64,000 nt of DNA, taken from UBA9926 sp913064795. GTDB lineage: Bacteria; Pseudomonadota; Gammaproteobacteria; Pseudomonadales; Azotimanducaceae. A model generated the notes under the pieces. It was not told where the DNA came from and did no database searches. It saw nothing but the letters and a program-made list of their open reading frames with translations. Positions 42,502 through 52,300 of this stretch are shown piece after piece. The stretch lies in NCBI GenBank assembly GCA_045560765.1, contig JBJKZD010000009.1, positions 434,001 to 498,000 of the forward strand, given 5' to 3'. The position numbers and the translations under genes are program-made. Each line of letters starts with the position of its first letter. The stretch's first letter is position 1.

Positions 42502-42722
42502 AGGTTTCTCCTCTCATCAATATCGTTACCACCATAGCACAGGTTTTCCGCGTCTCCTTCGGCGGACAATGATTGTCGTGCCAAGGTGAAATGCTTGTCC
42601 AAAGAAACCCTCCAGTCGCACTCGTTTCATCCCTCTCGTTTCGCCCCGCAGCGACCGCCTGAATTTCTCTCTCTACCCCAATTCTGATACTTTGATGATT
42701 TGAACATAGCGGTCACCCTGCG

Positions 42723-45158
42723 ATGAACCAACCCCCTCAGGATGCTGAGGTCATTATTATTGGCGGCGGCATCATCGGTTGCTCGATTGCCTTTCACCTC
42801 ACCCAAATCGGCATCAAGGACGTCGTCCTTTTTGAGCGCCAAAAATTAACCTCTGGCACGACTTGGCATGCTGCAGGCCTGGTCGCGCAGTTACGTGCCT
42901 CGCAAAATATGACTCGTCTTGCTCAATATACGGCCCAGCTGTTTAAAGACCTGAGTGACATCACTGGCCAAGAAACCGGATATCAGCAGACAGGGTCACT
43001 GACCCTTGCGCTCAATCCCGAACGATTGGAGGAGCTCAAACGCCAGGCCACATTAGCCCGTGCCTTTGATATCGATTGCGAAACCATTTCACCGGGAGAC
43101 GCCCTTCAACACTGGCCAGGGTTAAACATTGAACAGGCGGTCGGCGGCGTCTATCTCTCTGGAGATGGCCAAACCAATCCCATCGACACCACCCTCGCGT
43201 TTGCAAAAGGCGCCCGTCAGGGCGGTGCGCTCATTGCCGAAGACACCGAAGTGGCACGCCTGATCATTGAGGATGACCGGGCGGTTGGCGTTCAGCTGCG
43301 ATCCGGCGAATCGATTCGAGCCAAGACCGTGGTACTTGCGGGGGGGATGTGGTCTCGGCACTTCGCGGCCCAGCACCAGATCACGCTACCGCTCCATGCG
43401 GCCGAGCATTTCTATCTGGTGACCGAACCCATTCCGAGCTTTACGTCAATGCGCCCAACCCTGCGTATCCCTGATGAGCAAACCTACTACAAATACGATG
43501 CTGGAAAACTGCTGCTGGGGGCCTTTGAGTTGAACGCCAAGCCCTGGGGGATGTCAGGTATCCCAGATGATTTCTGTTTCGATTCTCTACCCGAAGACTT
43601 TACTCATTTTGAGCCCCTTTTAGATCAGGCCGTTAATCGGTTCCCGGAACTTGAGCAAGCGGGCATTCAATTGTTTTTTAACGGCCCGGAGAGCTTCACC
43701 CCAGACAATCGTTACCTGCTGGGGGAGGCGCCCGAAATCAAACAGCTCTTCGTTGCTGCGGGTTTCAACTCGATCGGTATTCAGTCCTCCGGTGGCGCTG
43801 GCAAGGTTTTAGCGGATTGGATCAAACAGGGAAGACCGCCTATGGATCTTTGGGACGTCGATATTCGCCGAACGTTCCCCTTCCAAAATAGCGACCACTT
43901 CTTATTTGATCGAACTCACGAATCGTTAGGCCTGCTCTACGATCTACACTGGCCCGACAGGCAGTTTAAGACCGCTCGAAATCAGCGCCTCAGTCCCTTG
44001 CATTCATCCCTTATCGCAAACGGCGCGCTGATGGGTGAGGTCGCAGGCTATGAGCGTCCCTTGGTGTATCAAGGGAAGGACGAATCCTTTGCGGGTATCT
44101 ACACCTATGGTCGACCCATTTGGTTCGATGCCTGCCAGCGGGAATGCGACGCAATTCGTGGAACCGTGGCGCTTTTTGACCAATCGAGCTATCCAATTTA
44201 TGCGCTCTCCGGGGCGTCAGCCTTAACGTGTTTGCAGTGGATCTGTGGGCGAGACATGGATATTGAGATCAATCAGGTCGTCTACACTCAGCTGCTCAAT
44301 GACGCAGGTGGGATCGAGGCGGACGTCACCATCCTTCGCTCAGCTGCCAATGAGTTTTTAATCACCGGGGGCTGCGCGACTGCGAGGCGGGATGCGTACT
44401 TTTTGAAGACCCACGCCGAGGCCTATGACTGTAACCTCCTTCACAGAGAGGAGCTTTGCACCTTGGGACTTATGGGCCCACAGTCAAAAAACCTACTGCG
44501 CTTAATGACCGATGATCAAAGTTGCGCCGCGTTGCCTTTCTACCGCAGCATGACGACAGACGTTGACGGCACAACCCTTCGAATTAATCGCCTGAGCTAT
44601 GTTGGAGAACTGGGCTTTGAATTGGTGGTTGATCGCACCGATGCTGTCGACCTTTTCAAGCATATCCAGACCCTAGGAGAGCCCTTCGGACTTGCTCTGG
44701 CTGGGTTTTATGCGATGAATAGCTGCCGAATGGAAAAAGGTTATCGACATTGGGGTGATGACCTAACGGACCAAACAACGCCATTTGAGGCCGGCCTGAA
44801 GTTTTGTGTTGATCTCGACAAGCCCGATTTCATTGCCAAGTCTGCGCTGCAGGCTCTCCCTAAAATACCGCAGAAAAGACTGGTCAATGTGGCCATCGTA
44901 AGCGATTGCGCGCCGCATATGATTCATGACGAGCCTATTTTCTGTAATGGTCAACAGGTGGGCCTCACCACCTCTGCAGCCTGGGGGCATCGCATTGGGC
45001 GGAGTCTTGCGGTTGCCAGCATTGCTCACTCAGGCGGTGTATCAAAACCTTGGCTTCAAGAAAACAGGTTTGAGGTCGAGGTCGCCGGCCAGCGCTATCC
45101 GGTTGAGATTCAGTTTGATGCATTCTACGATCCCTCTACAACACGGCCTCGTAGCTAG
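42723..45158 (+). CDS. FAD-dependent dimethylglycine/sarcosine dehydrogenase-like flavoprotein with GcvT domains
   Basis: An 811-residue two-part flavoenzyme. The N-terminal DAO half has the Rossmann motif VIIIGGGIIGCSIAFHL and SGTTWHAAGLVAQ, whose His is the covalent FAD-attachment position in dimethylglycine dehydrogenase. The C-terminal half (from about residue 430) carries an FAO_M/GCV_T region: YERPLVYQG, VALFDQSSYPIYALSG, VGELGFELVV and MEKGYRHWGDDLTDQTTPFEAGL, the tetrahydrofolate-binding part. It would demethylate an N-methyl amine and pass formaldehyde to THF. It lies next to the selenoprotein candidate on the same strand with 47 nt between. Confidence 0.9.
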   Translation: MNQPPQDAEVIIIGGGIIGCSIAFHLTQIGIKDVVLFERQKLTSGTTWHAAGLVAQLRASQNMTRLAQYTAQLFKDLSDITGQETGYQQTGSLTLALNPERLEELKRQATLARAFDIDCETISPGDALQHWPGLNIEQAVGGVYLSGDGQTNPIDTTLAFAKGARQGGALIAEDTEVARLIIEDDRAVGVQLRSGESIRAKTVVLAGGMWSRHFAAQHQITLPLHAAEHFYLVTEPIPSFTSMRPTLRIPDEQTYYKYDAGKLLLGAFELNAKPWGMSGIPDDFCFDSLPEDFTHFEPLLDQAVNRFPELEQAGIQLFFNGPESFTPDNRYLLGEAPEIKQLFVAAGFNSIGIQSSGGAGKVLADWIKQGRPPMDLWDVDIRRTFPFQNSDHFLFDRTHESLGLLYDLHWPDRQFKTARNQRLSPLHSSLIANGALMGEVAGYERPLVYQGKDESFAGIYTYGRPIWFDACQRECDAIRGTVALFDQSSYPIYALSGASALTCLQWICGRDMDIEINQVVYTQLLNDAGGIEADVTILRSAANEFLITGGCATARRDAYFLKTHAEAYDCNLLHREELCTLGLMGPQSKNLLRLMTDDQSCAALPFYRSMTTDVDGTTLRINRLSYVGELGFELVVDRTDAVDLFKHIQTLGEPFGLALAGFYAMNSCRMEKGYRHWGDDLTDQTTPFEAGLKFCVDLDKPDFIAKSALQALPKIPQKRLVNVAIVSDCAPHMIHDEPIFCNGQQVGLTTSAAWGHRIGRSLAVASIAHSGGVSKPWLQENRFEVEVAGQRYPVEIQFDAFYDPSTTRPRS

Positions 45159-45205
45159 CTTCTCCCAGGAACCCCCAGTACACTTTAAAGAAAAGGACCG
45201 CTTTT

Positions 45206-45754
45206 ATGCCTAGAGTTCGACTTGTTCCAGATCAGGAGCTACCCCCTGAGACCTTACAACAGGTCACCGCAATGGAGGCAGCCGGGCAGGATACCGCGTT
45301 GACCCGAGGACTGGCTAACGCGCCAGAATTCTTCAAAAAATATTTCTCTTTTTATCTACCTGCTAGGCAAGGTCATAGCCTTGATGAAGCGCTCATTGAA
45401 TTGGTACGGCTTAAGGTGGCCAGGCTCAACGATTGTTTTACCTGACTGAATGCTCGGCTTCTGCAGGTTGCAGAAGGAGAAACCCCCAAGCTAACCGAGG
45501 CAAAAATTGCTGAACTCGATTCCGACCAAAATCAGTTCTCAGAGCAAGAAGTACTCGCGCTCGACTACGCCGAAAAACTCGCGCACAGCCATCACTCAAT
45601 GGATGATGCCTATTTCGACCGGCTTAGAACCGTCTTTAATGATGAGCAAATTGTCGAATTGGGTATGCTCATTGGGCAATTTATCGGATTCGGTCGCTTA
45701 CTTGCCGCACTCGATCTTGAGCCCAAAACCTGTCCGGTCCCCAATGCTGATTGA
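45206..45754 (+). CDS. AhpD/carboxymuconolactone decarboxylase-family protein, probable selenoprotein (C-F-T-U)
   Basis: A 182-residue CMD/AhpD-type protein if TGA at 45443-45445 is read as selenocysteine. The first part (PRVRLVPDQELPPETL, ALIELVRLKVARLNDCFT) leads to the catalytic CxxC; the second Cys is TGA: Cys77-Phe-Thr-Sec80, then LNARLLQVAEGE. The same frame goes on with FSEQEVLALDYAEKLAHSHHSMDD and ELGMLIGQFIGFGRLLAALDLEP to TGA 45752, the normal C-terminal half of the family. A near-perfect SECIS hairpin follows. AhpD-like proteins are thiol reductants or peroxidase partners. Sec-containing CMD-domain proteins are known from marine metagenomes. It sits between a DMGDH-like flavoprotein and a NIPSNAP gene. 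AAGGA lies 9 nt before the ATG. Confidence 0.9.
45458..45476 (+). promoter_or_regulatory. Bacterial SECIS hairpin of the AhpD-like gene
   Basis: An uninterrupted 8-bp stem CTTCTGCA/TGCAGAAG closes a 3-nt loop GGT located 21-23 nt after the in-frame TGA. The E. coli fdhF SECIS has the same kind of GGU apical loop on a GCA...UGC stem at about 19-22 nt. This is strong support for UGA recoding. Confidence 0.85.
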
Positions 45755-45784
45755 TCCGGCTGGGTTCAGGGGGTGATCCGTTAA

Positions 45785-46096
45785 ATGGTCTATCAACTGC
45801 GACAGTATCACATTCACGCCGGCCAAATGGGTCAATGGCTCGAGCTTTTCCATGAGCACATCAAGCCGCTGCATGAGCGATTGGGGATTCCGATCATCGG
45901 AGCTTGGCAGAGCAGCGACCAAGCCTCTTTCATTTGGATTAGGGGTTTTGACAATGCTTCGGTGATCTCGAGCACCGAGGCCGCTTATTTTGCGGCGCCC
46001 GAACGGAAAGCCCTGGGTGATTTGCCGCAAAAGCTGATCGCCTCGATGACAATCACCGTCATGACCGATGGCCTCCAAAACGATCGCCCAAACTAG
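45785..46096 (+). CDS. NIPSNAP family protein
   Basis: A 103-residue protein with the NIPSNAP pattern: MVYQLRQYHIHAGQMGQWLELFHEHIKPLHERLG at the start, then IGAWQSSDQASFIWIRGFDN, a ferredoxin-like barrel. Function is unknown for most members. It begins 30 nt after the end of the AhpD-like selenoprotein candidate and probably shares its transcript. Confidence 0.85.
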   Translation: MVYQLRQYHIHAGQMGQWLELFHEHIKPLHERLGIPIIGAWQSSDQASFIWIRGFDNASVISSTEAAYFAAPERKALGDLPQKLIASMTITVMTDGLQNDRPN

Positions 46097-46126
46097 TCCC
46101 AGGATTCAATCCTCTGCAATCAATAC

Positions 46127-47476
46127 TCAATGGGTACCGCGCCAAGCACCGAGTTTTAGCCCCAAAGCAATCAGCACACCGAAAAGCACCATTCCGATGG
46201 CACCCGAGGTAAAGATGACTTGCAGCGTTCCCCCAAAGACTTGAACCCATATCCCCGCCACGCCGACTGAGACAATGAATCGCAGGACCGTTGCAACGAT
46301 CGGCCACGTCATTGCAGCGGCACCCTGGCTAGCAAAATAGAGGACCAAGCCGATACCCAAAAACGCATAGGCAGGACCCACAGTTTGGATATAGTCCTTG
46401 GCCGCCTGAAAGGTCTCGGCATCCTCTGTGAAAGCGGGTATCCACGCGCCTGGAAAGATCGCCAAGATTAGGCCCACGCCACCGGCAATACAGCCCGCCC
46501 AAATGCTGCCAATCCAACCGGCAGATTCCGCCCGCCTGATATTGCCTGACCCCATACTTGTTCCTACGATCGTTGTCAGGGCTGTCCCCATAGAGAAAAC
46601 AATTGGAATCATTAAAAACTCGATTCGGGTGCCAATCCCATAGCCTGCAAGCGCTGCCGCACCGAACTGTCCCACCAACGCGGTCAGGCCAAGAATCGTT
46701 GCCACTGTAAAGATTGGCGACAAGCTCGCAGGCCGCGCTACTTTTAAAATTTCTTCAAACAGGGATCGGCTCAGCTGACATTGAAAGCGCCTTAACTTGG
46801 CGGGTGTCGAGGAACCCAACAACCGGATTAGAAATAACATCGACATCAGACTGGCAACGCAAATGGTCGAGACCGCGGCACCCATCAACCCAAGCTGGGG
46901 CAGGCCAAACCAACCTAAAATCAAGCCGCCAGAGAGTGGGATCTGAATCGCGGCACCTAAAATCATGATCATGGCTGAAAACCCCATCAACCCCATGCCC
47001 CGAAACACGGCGCCCAAACCACTGGAGAGCCAGACCGAGGCACCCCCCAAGAACAATACCCAGCAGTAGTCAGCCGCAAGGTCCAGCAGCTGCGCCTCTC
47101 CGCCAAGAAGCGCGAGCAAGCTTCGTCCGCCAACCGCAAACAGGATAAGAAAAGTCAGTGCACCCATTAACGCAATGAACAAGGCATGCCAGATCAGCTG
47201 CTCGGCTTTATCTGTTTGGCCAGCGCCCAAAGATCGCGCAATGGAGGCAGAAATTGCCCCGCCAAGAGCGCCGCCGGACATCGTTTGCATCAGCATCAAT
47301 AACGGGAAAACCAACGCCATGGCCGCTAGCGCTGACGTCCCAAGTTGGCCAATAAACCAAACTTCAGCAAGGGTGACTGAAGATTGGACCGCGAACGCCA
47401 AAGTACTGGGCGCGGTCAGCTTAAGGAGTACACCATTGAGCGGCGCTTCAAGCAGCCAGCGCGTTCGATCATCCAT
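46127..47476 (-). CDS. MATE family multidrug efflux transporter
   Basis: A 449-residue inner-membrane transporter with 12 predicted helices in two repeats. The N-terminal WFIGQLGTSALAAMALVFPLLMLMQTMSGG and the second-half GIGTRIEFLMIPIVFSMGTALTTIVGTSMG are MATE signatures. It exports cationic drugs or metabolites in exchange for H+ or Na+. AAGGA lies 7 nt before the ATG at 47476; the leader has a 15-bp tandem repeat. It ends 30 nt from the NIPSNAP gene, convergent. Confidence 0.93.
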   Translation of the reverse strand: MDDRTRWLLEAPLNGVLLKLTAPSTLAFAVQSSVTLAEVWFIGQLGTSALAAMALVFPLLMLMQTMSGGALGGAISASIARSLGAGQTDKAEQLIWHALFIALMGALTFLILFAVGGRSLLALLGGEAQLLDLAADYCWVLFLGGASVWLSSGLGAVFRGMGLMGFSAMIMILGAAIQIPLSGGLILGWFGLPQLGLMGAAVSTICVASLMSMLFLIRLLGSSTPAKLRRFQCQLSRSLFEEILKVARPASLSPIFTVATILGLTALVGQFGAAALAGYGIGTRIEFLMIPIVFSMGTALTTIVGTSMGSGNIRRAESAGWIGSIWAGCIAGGVGLILAIFPGAWIPAFTEDAETFQAAKDYIQTVGPAYAFLGIGLVLYFASQGAAAMTWPIVATVLRFIVSVGVAGIWVQVFGGTLQVIFTSGAIGMVLFGVLIALGLKLGAWRGTH

Positions 47477-47491
47477 TGTGGTTCCTTTTAC

Positions 47492-47536
47492 TTATTTGAA
47501 AACGGCTTATCTGAAAACCGCTTATCTGAAGACGGC
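47492..47536. repeat. 15-bp tandem repeat (3 copies) upstream of the MATE gene
   Basis: Three copies of a 15-mer: TTATTTGAAAACGGC (47492-47506), TTATCTGAAAACCGC (47507-47521), TTATCTGAAGACGGC (47522-47536), ending with a partial TTACACG. It lies 15 nt before the start codon at 47476. Confidence 0.85.
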
Positions 47537-47665
47537 TTACACGCGCTGGCGCGAGTTGTCGTCACCCTAGATGAAGTCCGGCGAATCAGAAGGTCAAACA
47601 GGATCATTCCTGATAGGTTGTCGCGAAGCAGGCATCCCTGATTTCAAATTCCATCGTCTCTCAAT

Positions 47666-48034
47666 TCAGTGGATGGCCAACCAAGCCAGGATCGCTGTTC
47701 CGCCCATTAAGTACAGGCCAGGTAAGCGCAACAATTGACGGTGTCCAGCTACCCCCAGCCCTAGAAACATCAAGGCACCAAGCGCATTGATAAAAATCAC
47801 TGGATAGGCCAAGAGGTTCATCGACGGGTTAGAGGCGACCCAGGCAAGCGAGCCTCCTCCAATGATCAAGAATATTGTAAACATGTGCCAGCTTACGAGA
47901 CTCAAGGACTTGCCCAGCGGCTCGAGGTCACTCGCATTGATGTTGCCCATATACAATCGATGACCGAGGACACCATGAAAAAAAGCACCGAACAGCGACA
48001 ACAGGGCCGCACCGAATAACATCCAAAGTTCCAT
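47666..48034 (-). CDS. Unknown four-helix membrane protein
   Basis: A 122-residue protein of four hydrophobic helices (about residues 3-23, 47-67, 72-95 and 100-120). Two His residues in helix 1-2 (FFHGVLGHRLY) and one in the third (WHMFTIFLIIGGG) stand out, but I do not recognise a family. AGGATGAGCG precedes the ATG at 48034. A heme- or quinone-related role is possible, but unsupported. Confidence 0.65.
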   Translation of the reverse strand: MELWMLFGAALLSLFGAFFHGVLGHRLYMGNINASDLEPLGKSLSLVSWHMFTIFLIIGGGSLAWVASNPSMNLLAYPVIFINALGALMFLGLGVAGHRQLLRLPGLYLMGGTAILAWLAIH

Positions 48035-48343
48035 CGCTCATCCTAATAATGCTTGCGATTTTTATTATTGCACTAGATACTTTAATTATGCAAGTTACTT
48101 TTCGGTGGCCCTTACTTCCAGAGAATCTAGCCCGTTATATTGTTGGGGGAAGGTGCAATGTCGTGATGGGTTGTGTGCCATTTGTGGACATCAGTCTGAC
48201 ACCGCTCTGCGCCCGATGGCCGCCACAGTGGCCCCGGGGTATAAACGGACGGCTACTTCGACTGGATTTTGGGATAGCGGTTTCCCACCTTATACTCGTC
48301 CCTAGCCTCAAAAAAAGTACTTAAAAACCAGGTAGGAGACCCA
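48035..48343. other. Intergenic, no gene seen
   Basis: About 310 nt between the divergent membrane-protein gene and the HxlR regulator. AT-rich near 48060-48100. No recognisable frame; likely both promoters. Confidence 0.45.
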
Positions 48344-48697
48344 ATGAACTCCGAGAACAACCAAATGACATTAGCGCACAGGTCTCCCTGTCCAATATCA
48401 AGGTCGCTGGATTTAATGGGTGACCGCTGGACGCTATTGATCATGCGTGACGCGCTCTTTTTCAAGGGTCGTACCTTCGCCGACTTTGCAGCCAGCAGAG
48501 AGCAGATCGCTACAAACTTGCTTACTGACCGACTTAGAAAACTAGTTGGATTGGGGCTGCTCGCAAGAGTGCAATATCAGGAGAAACCACCAAGGTACGA
48601 ATACGTGCCAACGGACCTTGGCAAGGCGCTCAAGCCCACGCTGAGAGCGATGAAACTGTTTGGTGAACAGCACCTCGGTGGTCGCGCGGATCAATAA
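48344..48697 (+). CDS. HxlR-type winged helix transcriptional regulator
   Basis: A 117-residue MarR-like HxlR regulator. CPISRSLDLMGDRWTLLIMRDALFFKGRTFADF is the conserved N-terminal stretch, with ATNLLTDRLRKLVGLGLLARVQYQEKPPRYEYVPTDLGKAL forming the wing. The Cys16 (in RSPCPISR) is the redox-sensing cysteine of several members. It is convergent with soxG and could control neighbouring genes. AGGAG lies 5 nt before the ATG. Confidence 0.92.
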   Translation: MNSENNQMTLAHRSPCPISRSLDLMGDRWTLLIMRDALFFKGRTFADFAASREQIATNLLTDRLRKLVGLGLLARVQYQEKPPRYEYVPTDLGKALKPTLRAMKLFGEQHLGGRADQ

Positions 48698-48746
48698 CAC
48701 GTCTCGTCCCATGACCGCTCAGCGCGTTGCAGTCCTGGCCATGCCT

Positions 48747-49358
48747 TTAAACAGACGTGATTGCCAGTCCATCACTCCCAGCCCGGGCGGTCATCCAAGT
48801 CAGTACATAGTCTGCAAAAGTTCTGCGCACACTGATCGAATACCGAGGTTCATTGGAGAGCTTCGCGATCAACACATTGGCCTTGGCGAAGCCGCTCTGC
48901 GCACATTGTCCTGCGGTAAAACTCAGCGGATGAAAATCAAGAGTACAACCTTTGCTCAGCAGATCGGTACTCTCCGGACCCGAAACCTCTAGCGTTACCA
49001 TCCCGCCAGAGAGATCGTTGATTGCAGCAAAAGCATCGTGTAGCCCAGTGCGCAGTTCACTGACCATACCGTCGATTCGATGACTGGGCGCCATCAGCAA
49101 CCATTCGCTTGGACCCAACCAGAGGGCTCTCAAGTCCCCTTCACCCATTTGATAGGTATTGGGGGTGAGCGGCAGGGACACGCCCGTCACTGTCTCAATC
49201 ACAGCGAGAAAACTATGATTGTCCGCTTCGCCGCGAACATTAACGTGTCCAAGATCAGTGCGGACCCGAACATCAACTCGTGGGTCGCCTGGTGTGGCCT
49301 TAGACAACCAATTTTCGACACCATAACTTTCGACACCAAGTTGCGGCTGATCAGACAT
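48747..49358 (-). CDS. soxG: Sarcosine oxidase subunit gamma
   Basis: A 203-residue subunit with the SoxG pattern: VDVRVRTDLGHVNVRGEADNHSFLAVIETVTGVSLPLTPNTY, LWLGPSEWLLM, DLSGGMVTLEVSGPESTDLLSKGCTLDFHP and SISVRRTFADYVLTWM. It is the smallest-role fold partner of the four-subunit heterotetrameric enzyme. Start: AAAGGAG precedes ATG 49358, which overlaps the soxA stop by 8 nt, so it is translated with soxA. It is the last gene of the 14-kb operon. Confidence 0.92.
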   Translation of the reverse strand: MSDQPQLGVESYGVENWLSKATPGDPRVDVRVRTDLGHVNVRGEADNHSFLAVIETVTGVSLPLTPNTYQMGEGDLRALWLGPSEWLLMAPSHRIDGMVSELRTGLHDAFAAINDLSGGMVTLEVSGPESTDLLSKGCTLDFHPLSFTAGQCAQSGFAKANVLIAKLSNEPRYSISVRRTFADYVLTWMTARAGSDGLAITSV

Positions 49359-52300
49359 TTTGCCGTGCTCCTTTAGGGTCATAGAAGACCGATTCGGTAA
49401 CCTCTACCGGAACAATTTCGCCTTTGGCCGAATGCACCAACAATCGATCTCCCCGACGTTTGCGACCCCCCACCAATAAAGCCAAAGCAATCGGATGGCC
49501 GAGGGTTGCACTCGAATAGCTCGAGGTGACATGTCCCAGCAACGGCATCGGCGTCACGATCGGCGCGTCTTCGGTGATTTGTCCGCCCTCAGGCAAAACG
49601 GATCGACCGTCAACGGACAAGAGCCCGACCAGCTGCTTGCGATCTTTTCGGCGACTATCCGGCCTCGCCAAAGACCGGCGACCAATAAAATCTTTGGACT
49701 TTGAGAGCATCCAGCCCATTTTTAAGTCGCCGGGGGTCACAGAGCCATCGGTGTCCTGACCGACAATGACAAATCCCTTCTCCGCTCGTAGGACGTGCAT
49801 GGTCTCTGTGCCATAAGGCGTGATATCAAAGCTCCCACCGGCTTCGTAAATAGCCGTCCACAATCCCGCGGCGTAGCGACTATCAACATTAACCTCGAAG
49901 GCCAGTTCGCCGCTAAAGCTGACCCGAAACAACTGCACCCGGATCCCGTTGAGCGTCGCTGGCTTGACCGTCATGAAAGGAAACGCTGACGCTGAGAGAT
50001 CCTCGCTACAATCCAGGTTCTCGAGCACTGCTCGGCTTTTAGGGCCGACCACAGCGATCGTCGAGTATTGATCGGTCAGGGATGTCAGGTGCACCTTTAG
50101 GTCCGGCCATTCCGTTTGTAACCAGAGCTCTAGCCAAGACAGAACAGTCGCGGCGCCGCCCGTCGTGGTGGTGAGGTAATAATGCTCAGGCCCAAGACGC
50201 GCCATCACCCCATCGTCCATCACCATGCCGTCTTCTCCAAGCAAAAGGCCGTAGGCGCATCGACCGATGCTCATCTGATCCACATCGTGGGTGTACATCC
50301 TGTTTAGAAACTCGGTCGCATCCGGACCTTGGACATCAATCTTCCCTAGGGTCGAGGCATCCATCATTGCAACCGATTGCCTGGCCGCTCGACATTCGCG
50401 CCAAACCGCCGCGGCCATATCCTCCCCTGCTTGCGGAAAATACCAGGGCCGTAACCACTGCCCCACAACCTCATGGGGCGCGTTTTGTGCTTGATGCCAA
50501 TCGTTGATTGCCGTGGTTCTGGTAGGCTCGTATAGATCCTTCACCGATTCACTGGCGCAGACGGCAAAGCTCGTCGGCGTGTAGGCGGGCCTAAAGGTCG
50601 TGGTCCCGACCTCGGGAATTGCTCTTCCCAGCGCCTCTGCCAAAATCGCCATACCGTTGATATTGCCAAGCTTGCCTTGATCCGTCCCAAAGCCCAGCGC
50701 CGTGTAGCGTTTAACATGTTCGACGCTTTCAAAGCCTTCTCGAACAGCCAGCCTAATGTCGGACACCGAGGTGTCGTTCTGGAAATCAACAAACTGCTTG
50801 GGTGGGCGGCCTGACGTTTTAGCCGCCGGTACCGACCACAATGCCTCGAGGGGCGCTTGAGTCCAGTCTTTAAGTTCCGGCAAAGACACCGCCACCGACT
50901 CGAACCCACATCGGGTTGCCGCGACAGCTCCGCCTTGTACTCCACTTTCAAGACAACCTTTTAGGCTGAAAATGCCATGACCGGCGCCTACCGAGATGTT
51001 CTGACCTGCGTCATTAGACATTGGCAGAAAGGCCTTGAGGCCCTCATCCCAATCTAGCTGCCCCGCCGCTTGGGAATGCAAATGTACCGCCGGACTCCAG
51101 CCTCCAGAGACGGCAACCAAATCGCAGCGCAGGGTCATTGCAATATCCGTCTCAGACGCGCCCTCAACCCTCCGGCCAACCTGAACCCCCTTAACCGCTT
51201 GCCGACCGATAACATCGCAGACCACATGACCTGCCATCAAAGGAATTCCAAGCGCATCAAAGGTTGTTTTGATCTCGCCCGGTCCCTCGGGCCGAGCATC
51301 AATCACAGCGGCAACCGTAATGCCTGCCGAGTGCAGGTCGATGGCCGTTTGGTAAGCCGAATCATTGTTGGTAAACACCACGGCCCGATCACCGGGCTTC
51401 ACAGCGTAGCGATTAACATAGCTTGATACCGCCGAAGCCAACATCACTCCCGGGCGATCGTTATTACCAAAGGCTAAGGGGCGTTCGAAAGCACCTTGGG
51501 CGAGCACCACTTGGCGCGCCCGCACCCGCCAAAGTCGCTCCCTGACACCTGCTCGCTGCATCACCGGCAGATGATCGTGGCAACGCTCCGCAAGCGTTAA
51601 AAAATTATGATCGAAGTAACCAAAGGCAGTGGTTCGAGGCAAGATTAGAACATTTTCAAGGGCTTCAAGTTCCGCGATCTGCGCCGCGAGCCAGGCGCCG
51701 CTGAGATCCCCATCGGCGCCCGGCGCTGCACTCAACAGGCTACCCCCCAATTCATTTTGCTCGTCGGCAATCAGCACTCGCGCCCCGCTGCGCCCGGCTG
51801 AAAGGGCCGCCATGAGACCCGAAGGCCCAGCACCGACAACCAGAACATCACAATGAAGGTTTTGCTGTTCGTACTCGTCCGGATCGGCCTTGTCCGGAGC
51901 TGTGCCAAAACCTGCCATCGCACGAATCACTCGTTCATAGAGATCCCAAAACCGTCGCGGGTACATGAACGTTTTGTAGTAAAACCCTGCACTCAAAACG
52001 CTGCTGAGCAAATCATTGACCCCGCCGAGGTCAAATTTAGCGCTGGGCCAACCCTTCGTGCTGCGAGCCTCAAGCCCTTCAAAGAGTTGCACTTGGGTTG
52101 CCCTGGGATTTGGAATCGTTCGATCGCCAGAGCCAATCTGCATAATCGCATTGGCCTCTTCAGCGCCGGCAGCCATGATCCCTCGTGGTCGGCGCAACTT
52201 AAAACTTCGGCCCACGACCTTGATCCCATTGGCGAGCAACGCCGAAGCTAGGGTGTCTCCCTCCAAACCGGTTAACTTCTGACCGTTGAATGTGAAATTT

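Noticed and set aside
45206..45445. Truncated 79-residue CMD protein ending at the TGA
   Set aside because: The family's second half follows in the same frame, with a SECIS hairpin at the right distance.
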